A DNA stretch of 60,000 bases from Bolinopsis microptera (Eukaryota; Ctenophora; Tentaculata; Lobata; Bolinopsidae). The notes beneath the pieces were generated by a model, which saw only the letters and a list, made by a program, of their open reading frames with translations, had not been told where the DNA came from and made no database searches. Where the stretch lies: contig NC_087076.1 of NCBI RefSeq assembly GCF_026151205.1, positions 14,371,675-14,431,674 of the forward strand, read 5' to 3'. Every line of letters starts with the position of its first letter. Within the stretch, counting starts at the first letter, position 1. Below are positions 1 through 30,764 of this stretch, one piece after another. The translations under genes were made by a program, and so were the position numbers.

Positions 1-2921
1 TTAATTGCCGTCAGAATCAGAGTGCTATTTATTGAGGTACTTTAACCAGCATGCCCCATTAAAAAGGTGAAAATGTCGGAGCGATAAACACCAAACCACC
101 AATCGAGACACGGGGCGTGGGTGAAACGGGGGGTGTCGCCGAAACGCCGCCATCACTATGTCTCACGACGTCTTCTCAATTAATTGAGGCTCAACATTAA
201 ACTTTGTGGTGGAAGGCGACCCGTTCTGCGATGATTTGCTAAACCCGCACTAGTTAATATCGGTTATCTCGGTAAGTATAGTTATGAAATTAGTAGTAAT
301 ATAGTTAACTGAAATTAAATTAAGTGTTCGGTCGTCTCAAGCCGAGAACATTGTCCGGGACAATGAGGAGCAATTTGTTAGTAATTCTCTCACTCTCTCG
401 TGATTACCCTAACTCCACGCGAGAAATTAGCGAACATTTCCAGAAAACAGAAACGGTGTAAACCAGTAATCCGGTGTGGTGTTGTGAAATTAAAATCTCA
501 AATCCTGACAGCTTTGTTTGTTAATGTAGTAGTAGTGAGCAGGAAACAATGACCCGGCCTCCGAAGATGCTTTAGTATCACATGATCAGTTCTCAAGGTG
601 GTACGGAGCAGATTCTATTTGGGATTATAAAGATTTCGCAACTTGTGGCGTGTGTTACAGAGTCATTTATCTGGCCTACTGCTGTGTTGTGACCACAACC
701 GATGTGGTGCCCGGTAATTGTTTAAAATATAATTATTATGATATAACTTCATGTTTAATATCCTGTTGAGGTTACTATACCGAAAGGTTCTCACAAAGTC
801 GTGGCACAACCCAAATATCAGAACACCGTATCTCATTGAGGGCATTACCAGGGACAATGGTGGCTTTACTGGTCAAAATAACTAACATTTTACAAAACCA
901 GGGAACAAAGCAATCATTCCCCATGTGGGACAATTCTCTCGTTTAATAGGCATTTAGACGCCCTTCCAAAATACTAAAATACCTCACAATGCCGGTGTAC
1001 CAGGACCAATAACACAAATTACCATAATCACACTAACAAGACTAGCAGTTACAAATTATAGGCCCACCTCCCATACTATTCATAGAGAAATATGGACTCT
1101 AATGAACCTTTTTTCCAATCACAGATATTGCTCAATTGTGTAAGAATTGATTTTCCATCTGCCCCCCCCCCCCCCCCCCCTCTATAATAGTCACCTCAGC
1201 GTACAGTGGCGATAGCGCAAAGGCTCGGTTTCATATGCCACCAGTGCCATAATGTGATCGGGAAAACCATTATGATAAATCGAATTAAATGACATTGTTG
1301 GTGTCAGAGTGGTGACATGTGCGAGGTGTGAGAGGATACAGGGTGGCATTGGAAAGGTGCTCTCATTATTACTCCCCATTACTGGAGAGGACACATAACA
1401 CACACGGGGGGCTACCCAATCAGCGCTCCAACTCAATCTTACTTGACACCCAATAGTACTTGTGGGAGAGCAGAGAGCTAGAACTGTTGTGTGGTGGTGG
1501 AGGTGGTGGCATTGTGTCCAGTGGAGAGTTAGTGATCCTGCCACACAAACTCTCCTGGCACTTGGACAAAACCCCCAAATATTCTGTTAAACTCCTGGCA
1601 CTCAAACAACCCCCAAATATTCTGTTAAACTCCTGACACTCAAACAACCCCCAATATTCTCTCTCATCTCACAGCTCTACTCTCAAATAACAGGAGAGGT
1701 CACTTGACTCACTGGTCAGTAGTCGTCAACAACAACAGGCCCGTTAAACAGCCCTCTCCCTTACAACATCCTCTCCCTTAGTTTTCTATAACTCATCCAT
1801 CTTATGGTTTGAGAGAATTTTCAGAACAAAAGCAGAGCAGGCTTTTCACCAACATGTGATATTGTTCGCGCTGCAAGTCATAGAGCTCCAACTCGTGTGT
1901 TATTTCAAACTGTATTATCTCGCGTCGAGTGTGAGGTCTGTCAAAAACTCTGCCCTTGAATTGGATTATCAGGACTCCTATTGTAAATCGCCTCTACAAA
2001 AATCACGTGACATCGGTGCCTCTCTCATTGGCTGCTCCAATGGTCATGTGATGATTGGAAGTATTTCCATTGGGTTGAATGCCGTATTATTTGAATTTGA
2101 CCCTATCAATAGTAACATGATCGGAGTTGACAGACTGATGTCAGACAAAGCAGCAGGCTTGAAAAACGCGGCTCGGGCAGGCCAGGTGTGGGGTCCCATT
2201 CAGTTGACTTGGCCGCATCTTTACCGACAGCCATTGTCAGCTCGCAGCTAAACCACATTCATCAGCCCGGGGATAATAGAGAGCTGTTGGATTGAAATGA
2301 TGATCTTACTTTGTGGACGGAGGGGCGGCTAATGTTAACTGTAATACAATTCTGAAGTAGTACAGCTGTTTGTAGAGCTCGGGCGGGACGAATATATCCT
2401 AATAGTGTGTGCTGGAGCTGGAAAAGTTTGAAGAAAAAACACGTCACGTGGTTTTGTGTGGAGCAGTTGTTGCACAATAGAGATGATCGTGTAACAAGTG
2501 CTAATGTCTATTCATTGACCATCGCATATCAGTGATACTTTCGGTCCGAACCCATCAACCGTGCTGTTGTACAAACCCTACAATTTAAAAGAAAATAAGG
2601 TCCAAGTTAGCGTTCCATCGATAAGTCACGTGGTGACTTTCATAACCAATCAGATCCCTGGGCTTCTCTAACAGCACTTTATTTGGCCAGGCAACCGATT
2701 GACCCTGCGTTACGCAGCACGACTTTTTAACACCCACCTACAATGGGCATGGAAAGTTCCAACAAGGTTATCAGATCTAAGATGTTGTTTTTTCACGAGG
2801 AGAGTCACGGCCTAACAAACATGTGCAAATTGGCGAGTAGTATGCTGATATACGCTCTCTTTGTGTTGTGCTAACACTTGTTGGCCAGACAAAACAATAT
2901 TCTTTTTAACTACATTTGTAG
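1..2921. other. Non-coding, motif-rich flank
   Basis: I see no convincing gene here; open frames are short and have no recognisable protein signature. The stretch contains CACGTG cores near 2007, 2446 and 2627, ATTGG/CCAAT words close to them (for example 2027-2060 and 2646) and a poly-C tract at 1162-1180. It lies downstream of the minus-strand MEIS/PREP gene, so it could hold its 3' end or regulatory DNA; that is inference. Confidence 0.5.
1551..1664. repeat. 38-bp tandem repeat, three copies
   Basis: Three head-to-tail copies of a roughly 38-bp unit can be read. The unit contains TCCTGGCACTC, then AAACAACCCCC, then AATATTCTGTTAAAC. The first copy is the most diverged and the last is interrupted. 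It is a small minisatellite with no sign of coding. Confidence 0.75.
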
Positions 2922-2993
2922 CTACTCCAGCGCTACTTGATGGACTAGACTTGCGAAGTACTGTTTCTGACTGCTCTGAACGGTGAAGTCTGG
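2922..2993 (-). CDS. Candidate terminal coding exon of the MEIS/PREP gene
   Basis: On the minus strand a pyrimidine-rich acceptor ending CTCCTCAG is followed by an open phase-0 stretch of 23 codons and a TAG stop. The last recognised homeobox exon (5454-5625) ends in phase 0, so the join is allowed. The C-terminal tails of this family are poorly conserved, so I have no homology support. A second frame of the same exon is also open to about 2812. Treat as a guess. Confidence 0.22.
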   Translation of the reverse strand, partial: PDFTVQSSQKQYFASLVHQVALE

Positions 2994-5453
2994 CTGAGGA
3001 GATATTTACAGTGAATACAGATGCCGAAAATATGTATGACATGATAGTAGAAGCTGTAGTATGGATGAACGGTGGCAATGATGCGGTTCTAATGCTTTAG
3101 CAATGAGGCTTAAGTGTGCTAGGTTGTCCCTGGAACCGGGAATAATAAAAAACAGAGCCTGTCTTGCCAGAAAAAATTCCCAGCCAGGAGGTCTAACTTA
3201 TCGCTACTTGTCCATTTTCCGGGATTAAAACTCTGAGAATTTTAACACCTGTCGTTTGGGGTGACACGTGACCCTTCCAAGGACATTTCCACCCAAATAT
3301 TTCAACAACCTCAGAAGGTTTCTTGACAGAACAATTCTGAGAAGTTACGGTACATTTAACTTCTGTCAAACCGTCCTGTATACTTTCTCAACCGCAGACT
3401 AAACTGGTAACTACGTGTTCCAAAATATCCTCAATACATCATAATACCTCTGCTATGGCCGCCATTTATCACTCTTGGATTTTTAAACGTTGCACGACAG
3501 GTTAAAGAATAGCTCAGTATTTTCTGACATGAGGTGTTTCGCGTAAGGTTCACGTCACCAATCTCAAGAATGTCAGTACAGATAGCTGCAAGATTCCAGA
3601 CATTATTCTGAAGCAAGCATGAAGGGTGGTTTAACACTGCATTCGCAAATATAGCACACTCCGCTCACCTCGTCTATTTCCCGGGTCAGGCTGAATTGGC
3701 GTATCAGGACAGAACCGACAGTAGGATACCTCGGTGGTTGAGAGGGCTCCGTCAGTTGCACGCATACTCAGGACGGCGTGGTGGGCCGGGCACCGGTTAA
3801 ACCGGATCAAGCCAACCCGGAAATGGAGGGTTTGTCAAGGTAACAGCTCCTCCCTGGATCTCATGACACATTGACACGTTAATTGAAACCAATCAACCCA
3901 GCAGGAAATCAGCTTGCAGCCAGTCAGAGACAAATTAAATTGGCTTGGAACCAATAGGAAGGCGAGAAGATCGTCATGTGACAAAAGGGGCATTCTGGTA
4001 GTAATGGAGCACGGAAACGCTGTTTAATCAGAATTAAACGGGGCAAAATCCAGTGGGGGAGCAAGTGCAATCACAGTCTGACAACATTTAGACATATAGG
4101 AAATATTTTGACCAGCTCCAAAGCTGATGTGTCATACATAAACCAGTGCTAACATCTCCTCAAATTATCAGCTATTATAAAAATATTTGCCCTTAATTGC
4201 TCCATATCTCGCAACTTTGATTCCCTGGCACCAATAATCTCCAACCAGCAGTTTACCAGCGTTACCTTTCGAAACCTAATAACTCACAAATCTCTCTGTT
4301 TAAGGACTGAAAGTAAAAACGTCCCTCGCCCACTCAGCTTAGACAAATGCAACGTGTGTTTCTCACCAAAATGAGGGGTTTCTCCGGAGATTATTAAGAG
4401 AGGTTACTACAAACCCTGTCAGACAGTTCATCCATTAAAGAGTGACAAGTTGGCACATTTCATGTCAGACACCATATCTACCTGCTCAAATACGGCGCTC
4501 AACATGTGGACTCTCCACTTTTATAAGGGAACCTTCAAGAGTTCTTCATCACACCACTATACTAAACGTATATATATATTATATATTGTAATACTCTGCA
4601 GGAGCACTAGTAATACTTATTATTCTGACAATTACTACTATCTGATAGTTGTGGCGGAGGCAATAATTCCTAATAATTGGAATGATTATTGTCAATAATT
4701 ACAACTCAATGGTTCTTGTAGCAGGATATTAGCGTGATATTGGACTCAGCAAATCAAATTCTTTCACTCATAACACTGTTATGACATTGTCAGTTTACGC
4801 TGCACTTATAACAAGCCAAAGAGCACTGATTGGGTACCTTACATCACGTGGTTTTAAAGGCGGAGTTTGATTCGCTGGTCAGGATTAATCCAGGATTGGA
4901 GGATGGAAAAGCTGGAGTCACGTGCGAATTAATCATTTTAATAGCAGGCGGACACGAACACATCGCTCCAAGATAGAAGGGGAGGTGAACAAAAGAAGAT
5001 GATATTAGATTAGTAGATATATTGTCACGAAGTGTATCGAGAGATAAGATAAACAAAATAATTGATTATGTTATTGTTGTAAACAGAGTTTGATAACACG
5101 ATGTGGCGACTACCCAGTCACAGTTCACCCACCCCCATATCCGTCCAATAGAACGGTTCAACACTTCTAACCTCTACCATTGATTAGTTTCATTAATACC
5201 ATCAATCACTTCAGAATGAATGCAACGCAACTTCTCAAACTTTCCAACTCAACCAATTGGCTGATCAATCGCTGGCGATATGGGCTGCTTCCTTGCTAAG
5301 AGATGCTCAAACTGCATTATAAACTAGGATTAATCTACGCTTTTAAAATAAAAGAAATATTGAGTATAGTGTTACGTAATATGTGATATGGGCCCTATGA
5401 TATAGCCCACCAAAGTGAATCATTTGATAATGAGACAATAAAAGTGAACTAAC
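2994..5453. other. Non-coding stretch between candidate and recognised homeobox exons
   Basis: No gene is recognised. CACGTG occurs near 3264 and 4844, CCAAT/ATTGG words near 3890, 3952 and 4830, and an AT-rich block at 4560-4700. If the candidate last exon is right, this is the final intron. If translation instead reads through the possible donor at 5453, the CDS would extend to about 5343 and the rest would be 3' flank. Confidence 0.4.
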
Positions 5454-23413
<17,960 letters not shown>

Positions 23414-23418
23414 TGCAT

Positions 23419-26400
23419 CTGCAATATTATATCAAATGTTACAACCAACACTAGACCAAAACAAGGTGATGTAAAAAGATTAAATTGACACAGCAAGGAG
23501 TCCAAGACAAATTGTTAATTAAAAGTTAGACAACAAATCATTCAAAGCAGAGAGAAACAAATGTGATTTTCAATCAATCAAGTAAAGTGCTACACAACAT
23601 AGCAATACGACAATAAGTATCATTTACAAAAACAATGGACACCACAAATTAGTTGAGTTACTTTGTTTTCTCCAATAATTATCGACAACAATTAACATCT
23701 CACCAAGTCTCATTAAGTCCCTTTAAAGGGGAACAAGCCATTGAAATATGGGAGGTGTGTGAATAGCCGATGGTTATCAATGGTGAAAGTATCTATTCAA
23801 TTAACTGTGATAGTTTATCTCATGGGAATGTTTGATGTTTTATTATAATTACTAACCTGATTAAATGATGATTATGGCACACTATCATAAGAATTTTTCT
23901 CGGATATTTAACTATCTACTAGTATACAATGGACAAACATCTGTAAAAGAATCATTCGATTAACTACTTTGATTAACTACTTTGCAAAGGCTGGTTTTCA
24001 GCCCAATTGTGTCCTAAACAGTTAGTTCAAGTAATGTAACATTATTCATGGCATAAAAGCACTAAGATCTGAAGCCCAGAATATCAAAAGAAACTATTGG
24101 ACGCCATAAATTATGACATCATTATTCATTACTGATGTAAAGATAGAGAAATACCCCATAGAAGCTATGCTAATTGTTCAAAAAAGTAAAATACAATTTT
24201 TATTTTCCACAGAAGAATCAATACATATTGAATTATAAATATCCGATAATTCCATTAATAACCATTAAAAGTTGCTTTGTCATTTGTAAAATCAAAAACG
24301 AAAAGCCCTACGCTGAACGCGCGTGGCATTTTTTCTGCAGCTGCCTTGCTTCAAGCTTGCAGCCGCTAACATCAAAGCCGCCGCGCGCGCCCAGTGCTGG
24401 GGTGCATTCTCATTAACAATTAAACTTGGTCAAAGATATTTATATACAATTCCTAAATTAAATCAATAATCATGTTAATATGAGTATTCAACACTACTCG
24501 ACAACAAATATTTGCCGGCCCATCAACGATTCAGTCGCCGAAACAAAAATCAAATGTTTGCTTTTTCGTTTCGGGGACTGTTTGAACTCAGTACTATATT
24601 CGACTAATCACACTTTATAATGGTTAAAATACAAAGTAAAAAGATTTTCCTCGATGGGCCGGCATTCGCAACCGCGAAACGTTTTGAGTACGACAAACGA
24701 TGACACCACCACCAGCCGTTAATTGATAAGTCCATGGGTGACGATAGCGATCTCAATTCCCAATATCGTGTGACCCAACAGAGGGGATTGTGGAAGGACA
24801 CGTACATTTTTCATTAACACGTGCCCTGATTACCCCCTCCGTTGAGCTACTATACGGGGAACGTTGACCGCCAGTCTGTAGTCAGATCGTTAATAAATTA
24901 TACTTTAAAATTGGTTGCCGGGTGATGGTGTCAGTGAGAGACGTTAAGTTAGGTGAACATTAGTACAAAAATATAATAATCTAGCAGTTTATCTCAAAGT
25001 TAAAATCACTATTTGTTAAAGTATACAAACAGTTCTATTCAAAAGAACAAAGTCCGAGAGCAGAGAGAAGATTTGGAGACTATACACGCATATGTGGGGT
25101 TTAAATTTGGTATTAGTAATTTTAGGGTTCGACCGAAAATGTTGGTCGGTTGGTTAATAGGGAGCAGTCACTGTCATTAGAATTATCAGATTAGGAGCAA
25201 CAATTAGAATCAAATTGAACATATTGTGTATTGTGTATTGTGAAATCAGTGAAACCTAGAATTATGGCGGTAAAATGCTAGCGCGCCTTGTTATGCGCGC
25301 TAACATACTAGCTGCTGAAAATAAAGAAGTATATGCATGATAATGTCGTTTGGCGTCAGCGCCTGCCGATACCTGGATTATATTGTGTTTAACTTAGAAT
25401 TCAGTGAAATTTTTGTCATTCCATTCAGCACCATACCTGTTTTCAATTGCCTCAGTCAATGAGCTGGCAAATACAAATCTTAAGCATCATTTCTAAAAGA
25501 CATGTGCATCTACCATAAACTTATAGAATTTGATTAAGATAACTTTATTTATCCTTACATCCAAGCTCCCTATATTCCACACCATTCAAACTGTTCTTTA
25601 CTAAAAATTTGTTAACTATGTCAGGCACAATTTCATTATTCAATGTTTAGTGACAGGCCAGGGAAAATCATTTTACGCCATTTCAAGAAAATCTGTTACA
25701 GGTTCTGTTGCAAATGAAGCAGCTAACCGAAAGTGCTGGTGCGCAAGTATCAGGCTTGTGGTTTTCAATTCCAAAATTTTCATGCAAGTGCAACCTATAT
25801 TCTGAAATGATGATCATGATGACTGACAGTTTAGGGATTTCCAAAATGTTCGAACGATCGATTTTCCGGATTACCAATTGCAGTATATTTCACAGTATAT
25901 TTAAAAGTTGTTACGGAAGCTCATGTTGGGTTCACCCCATTTAACCTTATTTCATCATGTGAATGATATGACTGTTGACGTTATTCTTCTTATCACATCT
26001 ACATTGCTTGGATATTCAGGGCAGAACCTGACTGATTTATTGTGGGATATTATTGAAATTTTACGAGAAACACAATACAACAGATTTCAAAGTGTTAGAT
26101 ACCATAACAAATACACTACAATTTTGTTAAGGAGTAGAAGTCTACCAATGGCATTTCTTTATACTATGTCAATGTCCAGTGTCTTTTAGGCTCACATCAA
26201 TGTAAACAGACATTTTGTGGTTCTAGTGGTATGGTGCCGACCATCGGTATGTGGTAGGTGCCAATATGTAAAATATTTAAAATTATCAACATAACTACTG
26301 TTTACTACATTACTACACTGTCATATCCTATAAGGAATAAAATCGAGAATAAAAAACCACAGCTATCAGGTGTGACCATCCAAGAACACATGCGGCCTCT

Positions 26401-26600
26401 CCGCATCAGTAGATTATTAACCTACAATTACAAGTAACTCCAGTCAAAGAGCAGCGGCACCTATTTAACTGCAGTTTGATAAACTGATAAAATGTATTAT
26501 AATGTATTCATTGGTCGCTTTATGGATGATGATCAATCACTTTAGAGTTGACTATCATGTGACTTTGAACTTAGTTAACACGCTCTCCAGCTGGCCCTAA
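23419..26600. other. AT-rich region without recognised gene
   Basis: This is upstream of the MEIS/PREP gene. A CpG-rich patch at 24300-24400 with GCGCGC runs and a CACGTG near 24820 could mark a promoter, but I find no start exon. A weak integrase-like trace is mentioned separately at 25.9-26.2 kb. Nothing else is supported. Confidence 0.4.
25905..26190 (+). pseudogene. Possible decayed retroelement integrase fragment
   Basis: Across two frames the reading HVGFTPFNLI, followed later by LRETQYNRFQSVRYHNKY, resembles the end of a gypsy-type integrase core (TGFTPFxLxxGRE...) and its C-terminal region. Stops and frame changes interrupt it. The resemblance is weak. Confidence 0.22.
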
Positions 26601-27416
26601 GGGACTATTTAAAACTTTTACTTTTTACTCTAACCCCAGTCTTAACCCTAACCCAGTAACTCAAGCATTTACCTGTGACCTGGGGACCCCAGGCTATTAT
26701 GTTCATAAACACAATAAAGATTCGGCGGAATGACAGGCCGCTGAGCGCCGCCCAGTAACTGAAGCATATGCTAAAACCTTACCACGGTACCTCAGGCTTT
26801 TGTGATCATGAATACGTTGTCGAAACTCGTCACGAACTAAAACGTAACGGGTGATACTCGTAAAATATTTGTTCCATATATTAGGAACAGGACCGTTGAC
26901 GCGACGAGTCCAACTCGGCGCGCGTCCTGGTAGGTTATTAATTACTACAAACTAAAACTCCTACTAGCTACATTTGTAACTTACTAAAGCAGCAGTGCAG
27001 TAATGAGAGCGTATCACTGATATAAAATAATCAACTATAGATTATGTATTCAACTACACGCCATTTTTTAAATTGTAAATGTGCGTCGTGAGAAAAAGTT
27101 TCTTTTGTTGTCTATTCATGATATTGGATATATATAATAACAGGCTAGGAAACGTCTGAAAATAATTTGACTATAATGCGCGCGCGCCAATCCCTATGAG
27201 CGGCCGAGCGTGCTAAATCACTCTACAGTCGATCTTCGAGATTGTTCTAAAAGGGCCCCGACAGTTGAAACCAACTTTAATCGATGTATTTTCGGACGCT
27301 GATTCCGAATCACCCGCTATGACATAAGGTTAAAATGCTCCCCTGACGAGATATTGGCGAAAAACTGTCTCGATCACGTGATATGACCGTATAAGGAAGT
27401 TAGTCCAATTTTTCGT

Positions 27417-27512
27417 TAGGGTTAGGGTTTCAGCATATGCTTTTGTTAAGGATTGGGTTAGGGTTAGGGATGGGATCAGATTAGAGGGTTAGGGTTTAGA
27501 AAAGTCGTTCAG
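27417..27512 (+). repeat. Interstitial telomere-like TTAGGG repeats
   Basis: Several TTAGGG and GGGTTAGGGTT words are scattered here. A shorter opposite-strand CCCTAACCC run lies near 26630-26660. The flanks also contain an inverted pair around GAAGCATATGCT (about 26760 and 27430). The copies are imperfect, so this is a relic or part of a larger inverted repeat rather than an active telomere. Confidence 0.6.
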
Positions 27513-28570
27513 GACCAGCTAGAGAACAAGTTGTAAATGTCACGTGACAGTCGAGTGTAGAGTGATTAATTATCATCCATGAGCGGCGATTCTAGCTAGC
27601 TTTGATTTTTTCAATTTCTTTACCTGTACTGGATCGGAGATCCCAGGCTCAAGGCTATGATTTTCATAAACGATGCACAAACGAATAAAGATTCGGCGCA
27701 TAATGACATGCTGCAATACAAACGCCGCCCAGCAACCATTATCACGCTTTTTGAATCACATTTATGCGGAGAGAACCGAGCAATAGACTAACAGTGAAGA
27801 AGCTTTTATTTACCCGGTACGCCAGTCCCTGTGCGCGGCGCTCTTTTCAAGCTCTTCCTGAACATGAAGTGAGCAATAGATTAGCAAGCTAGGTAAGAAC
27901 AACAAACAAGTTGCGCATGCTAGCTACTTATCTGATCTTTCGAGCGCGCGTAGCTAAATCGCCCAATTGCAGTGGTGCGCGCCCGCCGTCCGGCTTGCTC
28001 TATGCAGTGCCTGGTCTCGCTTGCAAAAGCGCGCGACCGCCAAAGTGTGAAACAAGTGCGTCACGCAGAACGGTATAACGCGTAAACTTATGGCTAGGTG
28101 TAACCGTCCGGCAGTAAAAACTATTTGTTAAACAATGAACAAGCGCGCCTGCAGTGGCGCGAAAGCACATGGTTAAAGAAAGTGTGAATGGCTATTCTGG
28201 GTTAGTTTGTGGTTAAAAGTTTTTGTACTGGGGACCCCAGGCGCTCTATAATATGCATAAATGAAAATACATATAAATAAAAATGCGACGTAATGGCAAT
28301 ACAACATACAAGCCGCTAGCGCCGCCTAGTAAGCTAAAAGTTGCTCTAACCAAAGCCCTTTCGCTTGCAGTAGCGCGCGACTGCCGAAGGCGGCACAGCA
28401 TATTACTTGTAAAATAAGCGCGTCACGGCATGCAGCAGTATGCGTAGACTCATGGCTAGGTGAAAGCTAAAAGTGATTAAAGTGAAAAGCAGATGAGCTA
28501 CAAATTACCTAGCTTGCTAGTTCATTGTTGTCATACGTTGTAGACCTACCGCGCGATCTTGTATGCGGCT

Positions 28571-28738
28571 GTATCGTGGCCACGATATTAGTGAAACGAT
28601 ACTTAGTGAAACGACAATGGGGGTCACAACGTGATACACTGATACAAGTCTATTGCTCGCTTTTCTTTGTATCACGTTGTGACACCCACGGTCGTTTGTG
28701 ACACCCACGGTCGTTTCACTTTATCGTTCTGACGATAC
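28571..28738. mobile_element. Short foldback element
   Basis: The two arms pair through AGTGAAACGA, GGGGGTCACAACGTGATACA and their complements. The whole is bounded by GTATCGT and its inverse ACGATAC. The right arm has an extra internal copy of the ACACCCACGGTCGTTT block. This looks like a MITE of about 170 bp; I could not identify a target duplication. Confidence 0.6.
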
Positions 28739-28746
28739 AGGGGGAG

Positions 28747-28765
28747 CCGCGCACTTCGTGCGCGG
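28747..28765. repeat. Perfect GC-rich hairpin
   Basis: CCGCGCAC and GTGCGCGG form an 8-bp perfect stem around TTC. It lies directly next to the foldback element and could be part of a larger repeat. Confidence 0.6.
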
Positions 28766-28910
28766 CGGGTCATAAAACGTATGACAAGCTTTTCTCACAG
28801 ATAGCCTTTCTGATTTAATTCATGTCCACTGTGACATTGTGGTACGTGCAGGAATCTTGCGAAAATAGCGCCACGTACAGTAATGCCATTTGTAATATTA
28901 TATAGGTATA

Positions 28911-29300
28911 GAGGTGGTTCACAAATCACGTAATCACTTTTTTGAAAATTTTCAAACCTCCTCCCGCGCGACCCCCCTCCTGCCTCCGTAATATTAGTAC
29001 TTATTATATAATCTCCGTATATAATCAGTTTTACACAATACACATAGCTATTGTGTCAAAATTTGCTCTAACCAGAGCCCTCTCGCTTGCAGTAGCGTTG
29101 CTCTAACCAGAGCCCTCTCGCTTGCAGTAGCGCGCGACCGCCGGAGGCACATGGCTATGTGAACAGTAGCGCGTGACCTCCGAAGGCTATGTGAATGTCA
29201 AAATTACAGTAGCATTTGGAAATTAAATGTTAAACCCTCTCCCCCTCGGCTGATTACGTATTATGTATTATAATAGTATGTAATATGTGAACGGCCCCTA
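28911..29300. mobile_element. MITE with GTTCACATATTACGTAAT-type ends, internally disrupted
   Basis: The left end reads GGTTCACAAATCACGTAATC. The right end is its approximate inverse, finishing TAATATGTGAACGGCCCC. A C-rich 'CCCCCTCC' segment and ACATAGCTATTGTGTCAAAA match the related copy at 39.3 kb. Copies of the CTCTAACCAGAGCCC repeat are nested inside. Confidence 0.6.
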
Positions 29301-29304
29301 CAAG

Positions 29305-30392
29305 TACACCCTACACCTAATGGTATAATTGCGTACCAGGTAAAACTACCAAGTGCCAACCGTCGCGTCCAGTAATAGAAATCTTGGACACTTTTCTTTT
29401 CCATTTTCGAGTTGTTTTCAAATGTTTAATTTTGCTGGCCAAATTGGAGTATTCAGGAAACAAACTTTGCAACGGAATCATTTCAGCCAATTATAAGGAC
29501 TGAAATATGGTGATACTTACGCATGGTGTTCGCGCGCGGCGGTGTCATAAATCATACCGTACGCTGCCCAGTGCCCATTCCGATCCCACGACCCATCGTC
29601 TTATCGAGAGCGTGTATGCGAAACCTTGGATGTTGGAGAACACTGTCGCTTCGCGCGCACTGCCGTGCTTGCTTCGCTGACTAGATCGTTGCTCTGCAAG
29701 TGCAGAGCTACGATCTGGAAGGGTTGGTATCGTCAGTCAAGAGGAACCGCACAAATGACAAAGCCAAAAGCGCGGCGCACATGCAGATGCAAAATATCAA
29801 ATATGACTATGAGTAAGGATACTGTTCTAGCCGGATTACACTGACGTACATCATACATGATCCGTCGCCCTCTTTTTCTCTCGGCCAGCCCCTGGCAAGA
29901 ACTGTAAGTGTAGCCCTTGTCGCCCGGGGAGCTGCAATTTTTGTCAACTTATCAGTTTATTATCTGGTTCTAATTGATATAAAAAATAATGTTGGAGCCC
30001 ATTGACACGTGTTAAAGGATGTCGTTGCAAGAGAGGTAAAATCAAAAATACAAAGTTGTTCGTATAATAAACATAAAACAAGATATATATATGAAATAGC
30101 GACTCTCGTCTCTCGGATAAGATGTCAATTTAGCTGTAATCACAAAATGAAATAGATCTAAACATAACAATAAAATAGTTATTCTGGAAATCAAATGAAC
30201 AATTAAACAAAATCATGGTTCAAATTGTTTTTCATTTTTGTAATAGTTTTTACAAGTCTACGATCAACTGGCTTAAACTTAAAGGACACCATGTAAATTT
30301 CAAACCATCGATTGCCCACCGATTTCTCAACTGATTATCGAAGGTGTATGTACATTGTAAGGCTACTCTCAAACAAAATTGCGTTCAAATCG
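29305..30392. other. Intergenic, no supported gene
   Basis: A moderately GC-rich stretch at 29520-29960 has an open frame (29626-29844, plus strand) without recognisable domain. A short Cys-rich reading, GKNCKCSPCRPGSCNFC, lies near 29896 in another frame. The rest is AT-rich. I see no gene I can defend. Confidence 0.35.
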
Positions 30393-30398
30393 GACAAT
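30393..30398. repeat. Left target-site duplication (GACAAT)
   Basis: GACAAT abuts the G-run that opens the element. The identical hexamer abuts the C-run at the other end. Confidence 0.75.
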
Positions 30399-30469
30399 GG
30401 GGGGGGTGTCATGTCCGTCTATGTCCGCCTATGTCCTGTCCTTTTTGGATTCTATGAGACAACGGACGT

Positions 30470-30640
30470 GTTTTTTGGGACATTGGCGGACACGGACGGA
30501 CATTGGCGGACTCGGACGGACATTAACGGACTCGGACGGACATAGGCGGACCCGGACGGACATAGGCGGACTCGGACGGACATTGGTGGACATTAGCGGA
30601 CATTGGTGGACATTAGCGGACGTTGGTGGACATTAGCGGA
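30470..30640. repeat. GGACATTGGC/GGACTCGGAC short tandem repeats
   Basis: A variable array of GGACATTGGC, GGACTCGGAC and GGACATTAGC units of about 12 bp sits just inside the left end of the element. The right end carries the opposite-strand counterpart (ATGTCCGCCT units, 37141-37226). Confidence 0.85.
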
Positions 30641-30764
30641 CAAACATTTTGAGAATTTTTCGCAACTTGTATTATAATCTTGTACAAAACAAACGACTTA
30701 TTAATCACACTAAAGCTATTAATAGCTTTAACTTATTATATCAAATTATATAGGGACCCAGGAA

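Larger units (their letters stand above)
26620..29240. repeat. Cluster of GC-rich dispersed repeats
   Basis: At least two repeat types recur. One carries GGGGACCCCAGG, a TATG..CATAAA spacer, AATAAAGATTCGGCG and CGCCGCCCAG; it occurs at about 26685-26755, 27640-27735 and 28230-28330. The other is GTTGCTCTAACCAGAGCCC, then CGCTTGCAGTAGCGCGCGAC, at about 28334, 29065 and 29096. The islands are much more GC-rich than their surroundings. No coding capacity is seen; probably fragments of non-autonomous elements. Confidence 0.65.

Noticed and set aside
4450-4698. 82-codon plus-strand frame
   Set aside because: AT-rich Tyr/Ile/Asn composition and no domain or splice context; looks like chance.
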